Assembly: GCA_035048815.1 (NCBI GenBank)
Contig: JAUCBN010000001.1
Location: forward strand, 15,143,001-15,207,000
Length of the DNA stretch: 64,000 bases
Direction of reading: 5' to 3'
Origin: Abelmoschus esculentus
Lineage: Eukaryota; Streptophyta; Magnoliopsida; Malvales; Malvaceae
The notes beneath the pieces are model-generated. The model was not told the DNA's origin. It searched no databases and saw only the letters and a list, made by a program, of their open reading frames with translations. Shown here piece after piece: positions 10,644 through 22,424 of this stretch. A program made the position numbers and the translations under genes. Within the stretch, counting starts at the first letter, position 1. Every line of letters starts with the position of its first letter.

Positions 10644-12041
10644 CGGTAAATTACACAGATAGCCACAATATTATGGGGTTAATATCGATCTGGCTATAAT
10701 GTTTTAAAAAACGTCAAATACACCAGTGAACTATTTAAATGGTATCGAAATAGCCATCGACCGTTAAAAACTAACGGGACTGATGACGTGACAGCTAAAA
10801 ATAAAATAAAATAATTACACATTTACTCTCTGTCATTTAATACATTTTTTTTAATTTAGTCCTAATTTAATATAATAAAATAATATAATTATTTAATTAG
10901 GTGATAACATATAAAATAGAATACTCCAAAGCACTGGAGAAAAAAGTTGAAATTGTGACCATAAGCATAAACAGACAACACTCAAACCATTAAATCAAGC
11001 AAATTTTAATGTTTTAAATCCCTCAACGTGTATATATTTAATGCAGTTTTCTATAATTATTCACACAATAATAAATATATATTTTTTAATTTAATTTAAA
11101 TATTATTAAATTATTTTATATAATAAAATAAAATATTTAAATTATAATAAAAAATTATTTAAATTTTTAAATTATATTTAAAATCTTGTTTAAATATACT
11201 AAACCCTAAATTCTAAAATCATTTAAAATTTTAAATTATATTTAAAATCTTATTTAAAAATACTAAACTCTAAACCCTAAATATTTAAATTTTAGGGTTT
11301 AGGGTTTAAGGTTTAGGATTTTTTAAATAAGATTTTAAATATAATTTAAAATTTTAAATGATTTTAGGGTTTATGGTTTGTGGTTAAGAATTTTAAATTT
11401 AGGGTTTAAGGGTTTAGAGTCAAGGATTTTAGATTTAGGGTTTAGGATTTAGATTTAGAGTTGAAGGTTTAAAAATTTAAATGACTTTAGAATTTAGGGG
11501 TTGTTAAATAAATTTTTATTATAATTTAAATATTTTATTTTATTATATAAAATAATTTAATTAATATTTGAATTAAATTAAAAATAAATTTATAATTACG
11601 TGAATAAATATAGAAAACTACACAATATATACGTGTTGAAGGAATTTAAGTCACTAAACTTGGCTTGGTTCAATGAATTAATTGTTGCCATTTATTCATA
11701 ATATCACTGGTTCAACTTTTTTATACAAATCTTTGGTGAATTTTATTTTCTTCCTTTGATTAAGCGGTGACATGTGTTATTACCTTATTAAATAATTATA
11801 TTATTTTATTATAATAAAATTATGGTTAAATTATAAAAATATATGAATAACGAGAATTAAATATATAATTATTCTATTTCATTTTTTTAACTGTCACGTC
11901 ATCAGTCCGTTATTTTTTTAATGGCAGATAGCTATTTTAATACCAAATTAATAGTTTACCGGTGTATTTGATTCTTTTTAAAGCATTATGGTCAGATCAA
12001 TACTAACCCCATAGTATTGTGGTTAACCGTGTAATTTACCC
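10644..12041. mobile_element. Palindromic Mutator-like foldback element
   Basis: Ends CGGTAAATTACAC and GTGTAATTTACCC are inverted repeats that extend inward with good identity (TATGGGGTTAATAT versus the inverted ATACTAACCCCATA). A perfect 9-bp target duplication TAATATATA lies at 10635-10643 and 12042-12050, typical of Mutator-like elements. The interior is a mirror: TTTAAATTATAATAAAAA arms and a centre near 11288 where CTAAACCCTAAA meets TTTAGGGTTTAG. There is no coding capacity, so it is a long MITE or foldback derivative. Confidence 0.9.
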
Positions 12042-12050
12042 TAATATATA

Positions 12051-12239
12051 AAGCTTTATGTATCTAACAATGAGAATGATTTCAAATTGAAATTTTATGT
12101 ATTTAAATATTTATTTTATTCTTTCTGAAATAATATTTTGATCATCTTTAAATTTTATTCCGATTTAAATCTTAATTTTATTATTTCTAAATGTTTTAGT
12201 GATATAAAAACAATTACTCAGATGTGTTTCATGTCGGTT
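12051..12239. other. AT-rich sequence without recognisable feature
   Basis: No coding homology or repeat structure seen. Confidence 0.4.
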
Positions 12240-12480
12240 ACTATCAGGTCGGATAAAATTGAATACAGATTATTTTAAATTGATTTGATGTTTTGCCTCG
12301 ATTCGGGTCAGGTGCAGGTCCATTTCAGGTTGGTTCCTTTTCAGGTCGAGCCTATTTCAGGTTGAATTTATTTCAGGTCGGGTTCATTTCAAGTCAGGTT
12401 CAATCGGTTCGGGTCAAAATCAGAAAATTGATAGGTTCATTTCAGGTTGGGTTCGTTTCAAGTCGGTTTTATTCTAAGTC
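12240..12480. repeat. Degenerate CAGGTCGGGTTCA minisatellite (left block)
   Basis: About ten variants of TTTCAGGTCGGGTTCA in direct orientation. A second block of the same motif lies at 14975-15310, on the far side of the TA satellite. Confidence 0.8.
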
Positions 12481-13018
12481 AAAATAATGTGTTTTAAATT
12501 CATATTAATTAAAATTATTAAGTTGGAGTTTTGTACAAAAAAGTAATTAAGTAAATAACCGATAGACTTTGGGTTAGATGGTTGATCATTCATTTTGAAT
12601 TAATCATTTAATATCTAACGTCTTTAAATAGCATGAATCTCATTAAAAATAAATATTATGCACTAGACTAAACAAAAATATTATCAAATGATTCATATTT
12701 TAAAAATTGTGCTAAATTACAAAAATTAATAAGGAATAAGGAATAAACATTGAACTAGAAAGAATAAAGTTTTAAATTAAAAAGGATAAACACTAATAAA
12801 ATAAAATATCATCTTGTTAAAAATACTAAACTAAATTAGAAAAATAATTAGTAATCAATTTGAAATAAAAATAAAGTTTTAAGGACTAAATTGTGAAATC
12901 TATAAATTAATAATAATTAAATTCGATGAAAAATTTAATTTGATATACTTTAAGATATTATAATTTATACTTATACAATATAATTTAATACATTTCAAAA
13001 ATGTAAAATTTATACTAT
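12481..13018. other. AT-rich spacer
   Basis: Low-complexity AT-rich DNA without coding features, leading into the TA satellite. Confidence 0.5.
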
Positions 13019-14075
13019 GTATATAATATATTTTATATATAGAATTTATATTATATATGAAATGATACTATATATGAAAATATGAAATATATATTAAATA
13101 TAAAATATAAAATGTATAATATTATATATAAAAATATATAATATATTTGTATGATTATGTATATGATATATAAATATGTATATATGTATATGTATACTTA
13201 TATACTATATAGTATACATTAATATATTTATATAATATATAAATATGTATATAATATATATTGTATGTATACTTATATATAAGTATGTATATATATGTGT
13301 ATACATTAATATATGTATACTTATTACTTATATTATACATATATACTAGATGTATATATTAATATATATATATATATTAATATATGTATACATTAATATA
13401 TACTATATATATAATATGGTTTAATACATATAATATACTTTATTATATATAATGTATACTTATATATATATATTTAATTTGTTTATGAATTAATGTATGC
13501 ATATTAATATATGCATATAATATTAATATATATATAAATATTAATATATGTATACATTAATATATAATATATATATAATATAGTTTAATACATATAATAT
13601 ACTTTATTATATATAATGTATACTTATATATATATATATATATTTAATTTGTTTATGAATTAATGTATGCATATTAATATATGCATATAATATTAATATA
13701 TGTATACATTAATATATGTATATGATATATAAATATGTATATATGTATATGTATACTTATATACTATATAGTATACATTAATATATTTATATAATATATA
13801 AATATGTATATAATATATATTGTATGTATACTTATATATAAGTATGTATATATATGTGTATACATTAATATATGTATACTTATTACTTATATTATACATA
13901 TATACTAGATGTATATATTAATATATATATAAATATTAATATATGTATACATTAATATATACTATATATATAATATAGTTTAATACATATAATATACTTT
14001 ATTATATATAATGTATACTTATATATATATATTTAATTTGTTTATGAATTAATGTATGCATATTATTAATTCTTT
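13019..14075. repeat. TA-rich satellite with a 559-bp tandem duplication
   Basis: Alternating TA/TG/CA sequence of ATATGTATAC type. A complex segment starting GTATATGATATA at 13159 recurs at 13718, an offset of 559 bp. A shorter module with ACATATAATATACTTTATTA and TAATTTGTTTATGAATTAAT occurs near 13422, 13589 and 13981. The matching frames at 13155-13340 and 13693-13899 are artefacts of this duplication. Confidence 0.9.
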
Positions 14076-14974
14076 AAGCTCAACACTAATCCCCTAAATC
14101 CAAATCATTAAATTATTCTCTAAAATCAATTCTCCAATCACTAAATTAATTTCCTACGATCAAATTGAAATAATTTTAAAATATAAAATTTAATTTTAAT
14201 TAAATGAGGATCAAATCGAATAAAAATAAAATTTAAAATTTAATTTTTGAGTGATCATAACCAAATTAAAATAATTGTAAATTAAGGTGTATAGCAGCGC
14301 GAGATTCGATTTTTATGTACGATCTATATAAAATTATGTGAATTTTTTTATCCGACTTAGTGTAGTGTCAAATGAATATCTAAATCTAATATTTTTTATA
14401 TTTTTAGTTGATTATACTTAATCAATGTTTAATATTTAATTATATATTATAATAATAATAATACTCCAAAATTTACTATATATATTAATTCCCTTCAAAA
14501 TTTTGGGTAACTTATATCCCTTCAAAATTTTTACACTAAAATTAAATTAATCTCAAACTTAAAATATATGTGGCTTATTTCCCTCCAAAATTTTATCTTT
14601 TCACTCTTTTTTTATCAATTATATTTTTCTTTTTCTTTTATTAATTGTTTGGTTTAATTTAATTGAGTCATAATTTAGATTAGTTTAATAAAAATATACA
14701 TTTGATTTTAGAATTCTTTTAATTGTGTTTGTAATTTATGTTTTTATATTTTAATTTAGCTTAATTAATCTTAATTTTAATAAGTTAATTTAATTTAATT
14801 AAATATTAATTTAAAATTATAATTTCTAATAAAATATTATTTTAAAATTATAATTAAAATTAAATATATTAAAACTAAATAAAATAGTAAATAAATTAAT
14901 TTAATTAAATATGTAATACTAAATTTAAATATACTTAATTATATGTTATATAAATATTAAGTCTTATTAATATT
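14076..14974. other. AT-rich non-coding DNA
   Basis: Very A+T rich, no open frame with homology and no clear inverted or tandem structure. Confidence 0.5.
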
Positions 14975-15310
14975 AGCTCAGGTCAGTAACAGGTCGGGTT
15001 CAAAACAGGTCGGGTAAAATCAGGTATCGTGTCGATTTGGTCGGATAATATCGGTTATTTATTGGGTCATACTCGGGTTCAGGTTCATTTCAGATGGATG
15101 CAAGTCTTGTTTCGAGTCCATAGTAACAGGTTAAAATCGAGTTCGAGTCATTCTTAGTTGGATACAGTTCGGGTTCAGTCACTACAATAACAGGTCTAAC
15201 TTGGATTTGGGTCAACAACAATCAAATACAGATCGAGTTTGTGTTATTACATCCCGGATCAAATCAAATTCTGACCTGAACAGGTTTCGGTCGTTTTCAG
15301 GTCGAGTGAA
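14975..15310. repeat. Degenerate CAGGTCGGGTTCA minisatellite (right block)
   Basis: Same motif family as 12240-12480 (AACAGGTCGGGTTCAAAACA, ATTTCAGATGGATGC and similar). The TA satellite between them may be an expansion inside one older repeat tract. Confidence 0.75.
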
Positions 15311-16117
15311 ATTTTTACATCCTGAATCTTTTGCGAACCGTAAATAACATGTGTTAACATCCCTTAACCATAGCCACAGAGATTTGATTTGCCGAGGTGA
15401 CGCTTGGTGGAAAACACAATGCTGGACGGCTGCTTGATTTTCCTTCCTTGGACAAGACAACCATATATATGTCCAAAAGATGTAAGCCAACAGGTAAAAC
15501 GTCTTAGTCTGCAAGTTAGTGCTGCAATGTCACCATTCGCGGACAGGACACGCGCGTAATCCGCCATGCCCCGGGAATCTCCATTAGTCAAGGGAGATGA
15601 ATGGGGTCGTTTTCATACGATGTGGTAACTCACGAAACTAAACGCAGATCGCAGCCCCCAATCAACAACAAGGAATAGGGATTGAATTTTCAAGCATTCA
15701 AATACAACTACAATGGAGGTCAAATCCAGTAGTTCTGTATCGAGCACGGGCCACACCGAGGCTGAGGGTTTTCCTTTCGATTTCTTTCACATGCCTAACT
15801 GCTGTTGAATTTGCAGAATTGGACTGGAATATATGGGTAGGGCAGGTTCAGAAGAAAACTATGATGCGTAGATACTTAAATCAAAGTTGATTCCGCATGG
15901 ATTATGACACATAAATTTGCGTTATCCTGAGCCAACGGACATACTTGATTTGTTCAGCGAGACAAATTTCTTTTAATGATTTAATTTATCGTTTTTTCAA
16001 TATTATCAACAGTGATTATGATGTGTATTATGATGTTATGATGTGTTTATATATTAAAATATTTTTTCTGAAATTTTTTTCTTTCTTAAGCATAATATTC
16101 ATTTTGATTTAAACTTA
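15311..16117. other. Unrecognised low-copy-looking sequence
   Basis: Less AT-rich than its surroundings. Minus-strand frames at 15212-15591 and a plus-strand frame from an ATG at 15715 (MEVKSSSSVSSTGHTEAEGF) are short, and I recognise no family in them. It could be an eroded gene edge or promoter; no function is assigned. Confidence 0.3.
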
Positions 16118-16285
16118 ATGTAATTATGTTTAGTTTGTTGATTGTGTTTTCTTGATCAGTAAGTTGTCGCGTATTAGCTACCATGTGAAAATTCAGGCAC
16201 GATGACTAGAGATAGAAGCCCAATAGTGGGATGTCTGGCGTAACTGATCATGACAACACGATCAACAAACTAACTAATTAAAACT
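16118..16285. repeat. Imperfect stem-loop with 40-bp arms
   Basis: The left arm has TAGTTTGTTGATTGTG...TTGATCAGT and the right arm ACTGATCATGACAACACGAT then CAACAAACTA. The arms pair over about 40 bp with a few mismatches, around a loop of about 80 bases. It could be a small MITE or a hairpin-forming transcript such as a microRNA precursor; the sequence alone cannot decide. Confidence 0.6.
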
Positions 16286-16694
16286 TGTACATTCTAACAA
16301 GGTTAACCATATTGTTTAGTTTAGATGATCGGTTGATCGTTATAACAGTTGTTATAACAGTTATTGAATTGTAATCTAAGCTTTAAAAAACAATTAATTA
16401 TTTTAATTATTAATGATTAATTGTTATTAGAGATTTGATTACAGTTAAATTATAATTTTTTATTTATATATTTATCGCTTCTTTTTGAGAATAATGAAAT
16501 AGATAAATATTATATTATAAAAGACCTTAAAATTGACATAATAAATTTTGTGAAATAAAATATAAGTATAAATTTAATAATATTTTAACATATCTGTTAA
16601 CCCTTAATATTATCTTTATTTAATGGACCGAAATCATTTAGTCTTAACAATTCTATTAATTAAGCTATAAATATAATTAATATCTATTGAGTAT

Positions 16695-16905
16695 AAATTT
16701 TTTGTCTCCTAATCATGCTTCTTTCTATGCTTTTGTTAAAAAAATTAAAAAATAAATTATGAACTCTAATTTTAATTTTTTATATCCTAAACTATATCTT
16801 AAAAAATACACCAAGCCCCTAATTCTCTAACCCTTAACCTTAAACCCTAAACTTAAACTACTAATTTAAAGTAGAGGCATCAATAAAAATACGATTAGAA
16901 GGTAA
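16695..16905 (-). repeat. Telomere-like GGTTTAGGG MITE arm (inverted copy)
   Basis: Carries CTCTAACCCTTAACCTTAAACCCTAAAC. It is the inverted counterpart of 17430-17640, and related arms occur at 20280-20520 and 34910-35180 with the shared order GCCTC, TTTAAATTAG, GGTTTAGGGT tract, GTGTACTTTTTAGGGTAT and a T-rich end. Confidence 0.65.
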
Positions 16906-17084
16906 ACAATTTATACCCATATCTATTAACTGATAATATCAACTAATTCAAACCGGATATGTCGATCCCAAAACGCTGGAACATTCAGATTCGATCATAC
17001 CCACAAAGTAAGGTGAGTCCACTCAACATCTTCAATTAGTAAAACATTGGCATGTGGTTTAAGACACGCCATTCTCCAAAATTC

Positions 17085-17350
17085 TTATATTAGAAAGATT
17101 ATATTATAGTCTCGGTTCGTCACGTTAATTATAATCTCTAACCAATAAAAATTATCTATTTTACCACTACTCATTCATATTATTAATATAATTTTTAGAA
17201 ATTATATTTTTTTAAATGATAAAAAAAATGAGTAAAGATTCATAGGTTGAAAAAATACTTGAAAGATAAAAGTGAAGTGGGTGATTATAACTGGATGAGA
17301 TCATGACTCATATGGTAAATCAGGCTCATAATATAATTTCTCCTTATATC
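17085..17350. mobile_element. MITE, about 260 bp (ATTATATTATGAGTC family)
   Basis: The ends are imperfect inverted repeats: GAAAGATTATATTATAGTCT on the left, CTCATAATATAATTTCTCC on the right. Related elements lie at 36640-36897 and, more diverged, at 27560-27795. No coding capacity. Confidence 0.6.
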
Positions 17351-17429
17351 AACATTTTTTTGTCTCTGTAGTGGACTCGACGTGCTTAGATTGTTGGAGA
17401 AAACGAATTGCATACCTCTTTCTCATGCC

Positions 17430-17640
17430 TATATTCGTGCCTCCATTTTAATTGAGAGGGTTAGAGTTTAGAGTTTTAGGTTAAGGTTTATGGTTAAGAT
17501 TTAAGAAATTAATGGTAGGGTGTACTTTTTAGGGTATAGGATTTAGGGTTTTGAATATAGAAAATAAGGGTTAGAATTTAAAATTTAATTTTTAAAATTT
17601 TTTTATCATGAGACATAGATTAAATCATAATAAAGAAGTA
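17430..17640 (+). repeat. Telomere-like GGTTTAGGG MITE arm
   Basis: Direct counterpart of 16695-16905 in opposite orientation. Together they may be the two arms of one old foldback element with the 17085-17350 MITE inside. Confidence 0.6.
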
Positions 17641-18447
17641 GATAATTTTTACTCACGGACAAGCAGAGGACTTCCATAATTAACACAGAAAGATAAGTAC
17701 GTAGCCAGCGTCTTAGAGCAGCACCAGCAAATAAAAGTGTGAAATTTGATGGTATAGGTAATATAAATGCAGGATTTTACGTTGGGTAAGGTAAACTCAC
17801 ATACACCACACCAGCTGACATAAATACAACTCTTGTTTACCATCATCAAAATATGAAAAAGCAGAAACACAAAGTTAACCAATCTTTGACGTTAAAGCCT
17901 TAAACTTCCGTTGCAGTATGGATCTGAACTTGATCTTTTCCATTCGTTTATTCACTCTGCTCTACGTCTTCTAAGGTAAGATATTCAACAATTCTTCCAA
18001 CGTTTTCAAGGTTGATATATACTAGACACCATCAACGTCTGCATTTATATACAGGGATTTCTGGGACTACGTTGACACTAATGCATGTGATGAGACTACA
18101 CAGTTTGGCCTGGTATTCTAGGCAAACTCACTTAGATAGCACCGGATTTTTTTCAGGAACCAGCCTCTTGGTCGAGTAGAGTCTTGGGAAGAATCGGATG
18201 CACATAAGACCAAAAATACAGGCCAACTTGTCTGCCAAAACGGTAACTGTGGCTCCACCTGAATTGAATGTAACGGGAAAGCTGCAATCCCCGCAGCTAT
18301 CTTAGCTGAGTTCACGGTCGGCGCCGGCAGGATTAATGGCACCCAATATTTCTACGAAGTTAGTCTAGTCGACGGTTGCAACTTGGCTTGCCAATGATGG
18401 TGGAGGCGTGGAGCCAAGAGGAGGGTCCAGCACATGCTTGTCAGCAG

Positions 18448-18708
18448 TGTTAGAGAGAATAAGAAGTTAAAAAGCTCTTTTGTTAATTAGTTAAATTTGT
18501 AGTTATCAGTTTGTTAGTAGTTGGTTTAAGTCGGGTTATATAAATCCAACTAGTGTGATAGTTACACACGCTACTATTTCATTTCATTTTAATAGAAAAA
18601 GTTTTTTTTTCTATATTCTTTATTAAATCCCTAGCCGATAATTCTTTCCCTTTTTACGTTGTCTGCCGTTCTTTAATCTCTTAAGGTTATCATGAGTCCA
18701 TTCCGTTA
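18448..18708. repeat. Left terminal repeat of TRIM-like element
   Basis: Pairs with 19102-19349. The shared order runs from TGTTAGAGAGAATAAGAAG through CAGTTTGTTAGTAGTTGGTT to TTGTCTGCCGTTCTTTAATC and ATGAGTCCATTC. Confidence 0.85.
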
Positions 18709-19101
18709 ACCAGACAAAAGAAAGTGTTTTCTTGCTCAAAAGAGGGTTTCAGATTACACTTGAAAGCTCGACGCCTAACAACCTTGCTTCCAACAAAAAA
18801 AATTTAAATAAGTGAAGAGGAAGACAATGAAGATCAAAGAAAACTTACGTAAGAATTTTGATTGAATTTTTTTAAAAAAAAGAATGAAAGGGAAAAATAA
18901 TCCCCTTCTATTCTTTGTTAAAGAAAAGAAGTTCAAGAAACAGGACAAAATAAACACCTTTTGTACCAGACACGAGGCCACATGAGTACCATGAACAAGC
19001 TTATAGAATTTGCAAACAGTTGCAACAACTTCTGCCACAACTTTTGTCAGAGTCTTGATTCAAGAAATTGATAGAAAAAAAAATTTAAGAAACCAGGTGA
19101 A

Positions 19102-19349
19102 TGTTAGAGAGAATAAGAAGTTAAACTCTTTTGTTAATTAACTTGTAGTTATCAGTTTGTTAGTAGTTGGTTTAAGTTGGGTTATATAAACTCAACTAAT
19201 GTAATAGTTACACACTACTATTCCATTTCATTTTAATGGAAAAAGTTTTTTCTATATTCTTTACTAAATCCTTAGTCGATAATTCTTTCTCTTTCTATAT
19301 TGTCTGCCGTTCTTTAATCTCTCAAGGTTACCATGAGTCCATTCTCACA
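19102..19349. repeat. Right terminal repeat of TRIM-like element
   Basis: Direct repeat of 18448-18708. Differences are single-base changes and small deletions, so the insertion is not very recent. It starts TG and ends CA. Confidence 0.85.
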
Positions 19350-20279
19350 AACAGGGTATGCTAATGATTTGAACCGGGGGTGTCCGGTTGAGTTACAAGT
19401 AGGGTTCGGTGACGCCTGTAACAGTGCATGCGAAGCTTATGAGACTCCACAGTCCACAGTTTTGCTGCAGCGGGGCTCACGCCACTTCAGTCTCCTGTAA
19501 ACCATCTGTTTTTTTTTTTTTTTTGAGATGTTCAAGTCCTCTTGCCCGAGATCGTATAGCTACGCTTTCGATGATGATGCCAACGAGTACGTTTACATGT
19601 ACGGGAACGGATTATATTTATATGATCACATTCTGCCCTTCATATACAAAGTAAGCACTACCATTAGGGAATATTCATTCATTTTCTTTATGCTTCTTTA
19701 ATTATCAAATTTTACAGAGTAAAGAATCATCGGGCCATAAGACCCCAACAAGACCAGGCACACAGCAACGACGACAGGCGCAGCATATAGCTCGTCTATT
19801 ACAGGGTCATGAGAGGTCGATAATAATAATTCATGGTTACTAGATTTTCTTACAGGAGATTCATTAGGATACTTTCTCCTGCTATCTTCAACACGACATT
19901 GTTGGCTTCAGCCATTACCTTTCTCACCCTAATCTTCACTATATTTTATTCATAATCTCAAGGCTAGCTCTCCAAAACATAACAAAGATTTGTGGAAATT
20001 AATCTGGATTCTTCTTCATCTGGTTGTAAAGTTCTTTTTTTTTCATGTAATGTGACGTGTATACTATACAATACAAAATCTACCTCAAAAACAAGAGACT
20101 AAAAAAATTATTTGGAGTGTCTCGTTGCTCTTTGGATAATAAATATAAATTTATTTTAAAAAATTAAAAAAAGGTTTTTTTGAAGAAAGTGTCAAATTTA
20201 ATGCGAATCTGGGTGATCCAGTTGGTGTTTCTTGGAGGATAATTGATAAAGAAAAAATGCAAATCTTCTGTTTCTTTTT

Positions 20280-20520
20280 CATGCCTCTTTTTATATCTCC
20301 GTTTTAAATTAGAGGGTTTAAGGTTTAAGATTTAAGGTTAGAGATTGTGGTTAGGGTTTAGAGAGTTAGGGGTAGGTGTACTTTTAGGGTATAAAATTTA
20401 AGGTTTAGGATATAAAAAATAAAGATTAGACTTAAAATTTTATTTTTTTAAAAAAATTAATTATCAGAAAACATAAAAAAGGTATAATAAAAAGAAAAAA
20501 ATACTCTAAAAAAAACTCAT
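20280..20520 (+). repeat. Telomere-like GGTTTAGGG MITE arm
   Basis: Third copy of the arm seen at 17430-17640, containing GGTTAGGGTTTAGAGAGTTA and GTGTACTTTTAGGGTAT. Confidence 0.65.
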
Positions 20521-21739
20521 TTTATGTATGTGCATGTGATTTATGTTACGAGGACTTGTCTGAATAAACCCTATTTGCATTTTTATGTAGAATCAGGCCT
20601 CTAAGGTTCTTAATGCAAGTAGTTAATTTAGTTTTGAATCCAAAATCTCCGTCATTTACTTCTATTTTATTGGAAAATTTTATAACGGGCGTCGAACATT
20701 ACTAAACACTACTAACGCTGAACATTGTTGAACATTATTAAAATGATTAATAAAAATTAAAAATTTTAAGGACTCAACATGTAATTAATAATTATTTAAA
20801 ATAAAATTTTAATTAAATTGTTTTTTTATAGGAAAAACTACACGGATGATCACTCAACTATCATCTTTTTTATATTTCGGTCACACAATTAAATATTTCA
20901 TCAAAATTGATACTAATATTTTATTTCGTTACCGTTTTATTCATCGATCGTTAATTTAATGGAGATTATAACATGACATGGTTTAATAATAATTTTAGTC
21001 TCTAAAATTATTATGTTATATCAATTTAATCCTAATAAAAAATAATTTATCAAATATTTAGTCTAAACCTTAAGTTCTCTATTATTGTTTCCTCTACAAC
21101 ATATGATATTCTTTTTCTTCTTCTTTTCAAGAACCAAACAAAGATCTACATCAATTACCATAAATTCGTCAAGTTTTATATCTATTCTTATCTGATTATA
21201 AATATTTATAAAATAATTTTTTTTATCAATTTTTTAAAAAAATAACGTCACTTCAAACTTTATTTCAATTTATGTATATAAAATAGAAAAATATTTAAAA
21301 ATCAACATTTTTGTTGTTTTAGTTTAAAGTTATTATTTAATATATTAGGGCAAAGCAACCCAAATTGTAAACTACGGTTTGATTAGATTTTTATACTTTG
21401 CACTTTTTCTTATAAAAACTGAAAATATATATACCATGGAGGATTTGTAACGGTTGTAGGAAACCCAAATTGTAGACCTTTGTTCATATTGCAAGGGTTC
21501 ATATATTTTTTTTTATTTTTAATGATTATTTTTTTAACGTTAAGTGATATTATAAAAATAATTATCTCGATTCTCTAATCTTAAAAAATTACAGTAAATA
21601 ACTTAATATTTAGTTTTTCTTATCTTTTATTTTGTATATATAGATTGGAACAATGCTTGAATTGACATTGTTTCTTGAAAAAATTAAAAGAAAATGATTT
21701 ATAAATACTTATAAAAAAGTGTTGATCTAGACACTACAG

Positions 21740-22190
21740 CAGAATAGGTTAATAGCGGCGTTTTTTTATATATACAGTGGCATTTTTTAGCGACGCTAAT
21801 AGTTCTTGCGACACAACAAAAAATGCCACAAAAAACGCCGCTACAAGCTGCGCCGCTAAAGGTAGCGGCGTTTATTTAAAATAAACGCTGCTATAGTATA
21901 CAATCTATAGTGGCGTTTTTTTAAAATCGCCACAAAAGTACAGAACATTAGCGGCGTTTATTTTAAATAAACGTTGCCATAGTACACAATCTATAGCGGC
22001 GTTTTAGTAAACAAACGCCTCTAATGTATATTCTTTTGCGGCGTTTGCTTTTAACAAACGCCGCTAAAGATCGTGTACTATAACAACATTTATTTAATAA
22101 AATGTCGCTAATTTTCTGTACTTTTGTGGCGTTTTTAAAAAACGCCACTAAAGTTAATGGGTTTTTAGTGGTGTTTGTCCCAAACGCCGC
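21740..22190. repeat. CACTA-2 subterminal hairpin array (downstream end)
   Basis: About ten GCGGCGTTT...AAACGCCGC palindromic units, same design as in CACTA-1. Confidence 0.9.
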
Positions 22191-22424
22191 TATAGATACT
22201 GCATTTGAAAAAAATAATTTTAAATTATTATTACTACCAAAAGCTTCCCTGTAATTAATATTTCAACAACAATACAATTAAACAACAACAATAAAATAAT
22301 CCAAAATACTTAACCATGAAAAATATATTAAAGTCTAATATCAAATAAAGTGAAATATAATAATTCAGAGTTTAAGTAAAATAAAGTTCAGTAATAAGTA
22401 CAAACCAAATGAACCTAAAATCAT

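Larger units (their letters stand above)
18448..19349. mobile_element. TRIM-like miniature LTR element inside the thaumatin-like pseudogene
   Basis: Two direct repeats of about 250-260 bp beginning TGTTAGAGAGAATAAGAAG (18448 and 19102) flank about 390 bp with no significant coding capacity. The right repeat ends TCTCACA. Flanks AGCAG (18443-18447) and AACAG (19350-19354) look like a 5-bp target duplication with one difference. The size fits terminal-repeat retrotransposons in miniature. The inner minus-strand frame (18775-19038) is low complexity. No clear primer binding site was recognised, so the class is not fully proven. Confidence 0.8.
17918..19990 (+). pseudogene. Thaumatin-like protein (PR-5 family) pseudogene
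   Basis: Intact relatives are secreted defence-type proteins. Exon 1 (17918-17975) encodes a signal-peptide-like MDLNLIFSIRLFTLLYVF and ends at a stop and splice donor; the intron is 17976-18054. Exon 2 shows PASWSSRVLGRIGCT, CQNGNCGST, CNGKAAIPAAILAEFTV and YFYEVSLVDGCNL, then after the inserted TRIM-like element resumes with DLNRGCPVEL, FCCSGAHATSVSCKPS and STFTCTGTDY...ITFCPS (to 19650). A second intron (19651-19717) leads to a possible C-terminal extension with a hydrophobic end near 19890-19950, as in GPI-anchored relatives. At least two in-frame stops, frameshifts near 18090 and 19520-19600 and the insertion make it dead. The order and spacing of TLP motifs make the identification secure. 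Confidence 0.88.

Noticed and set aside
11210..11420. Interstitial telomere repeat
   Set aside because: TTTAGGG units are degenerate, mirrored and part of a transposon with a 9-bp target duplication.
13155..13899. Two identical minus-strand open frames (MYNISNKYTYI...)
   Set aside because: They are translations of TA-rich satellite duplicated by 559 bp.
15212..15591. Possible minus-strand gene with cysteine-rich frames
   Set aside because: Frames overlap, have no recognisable domain and part lies within the minisatellite block.
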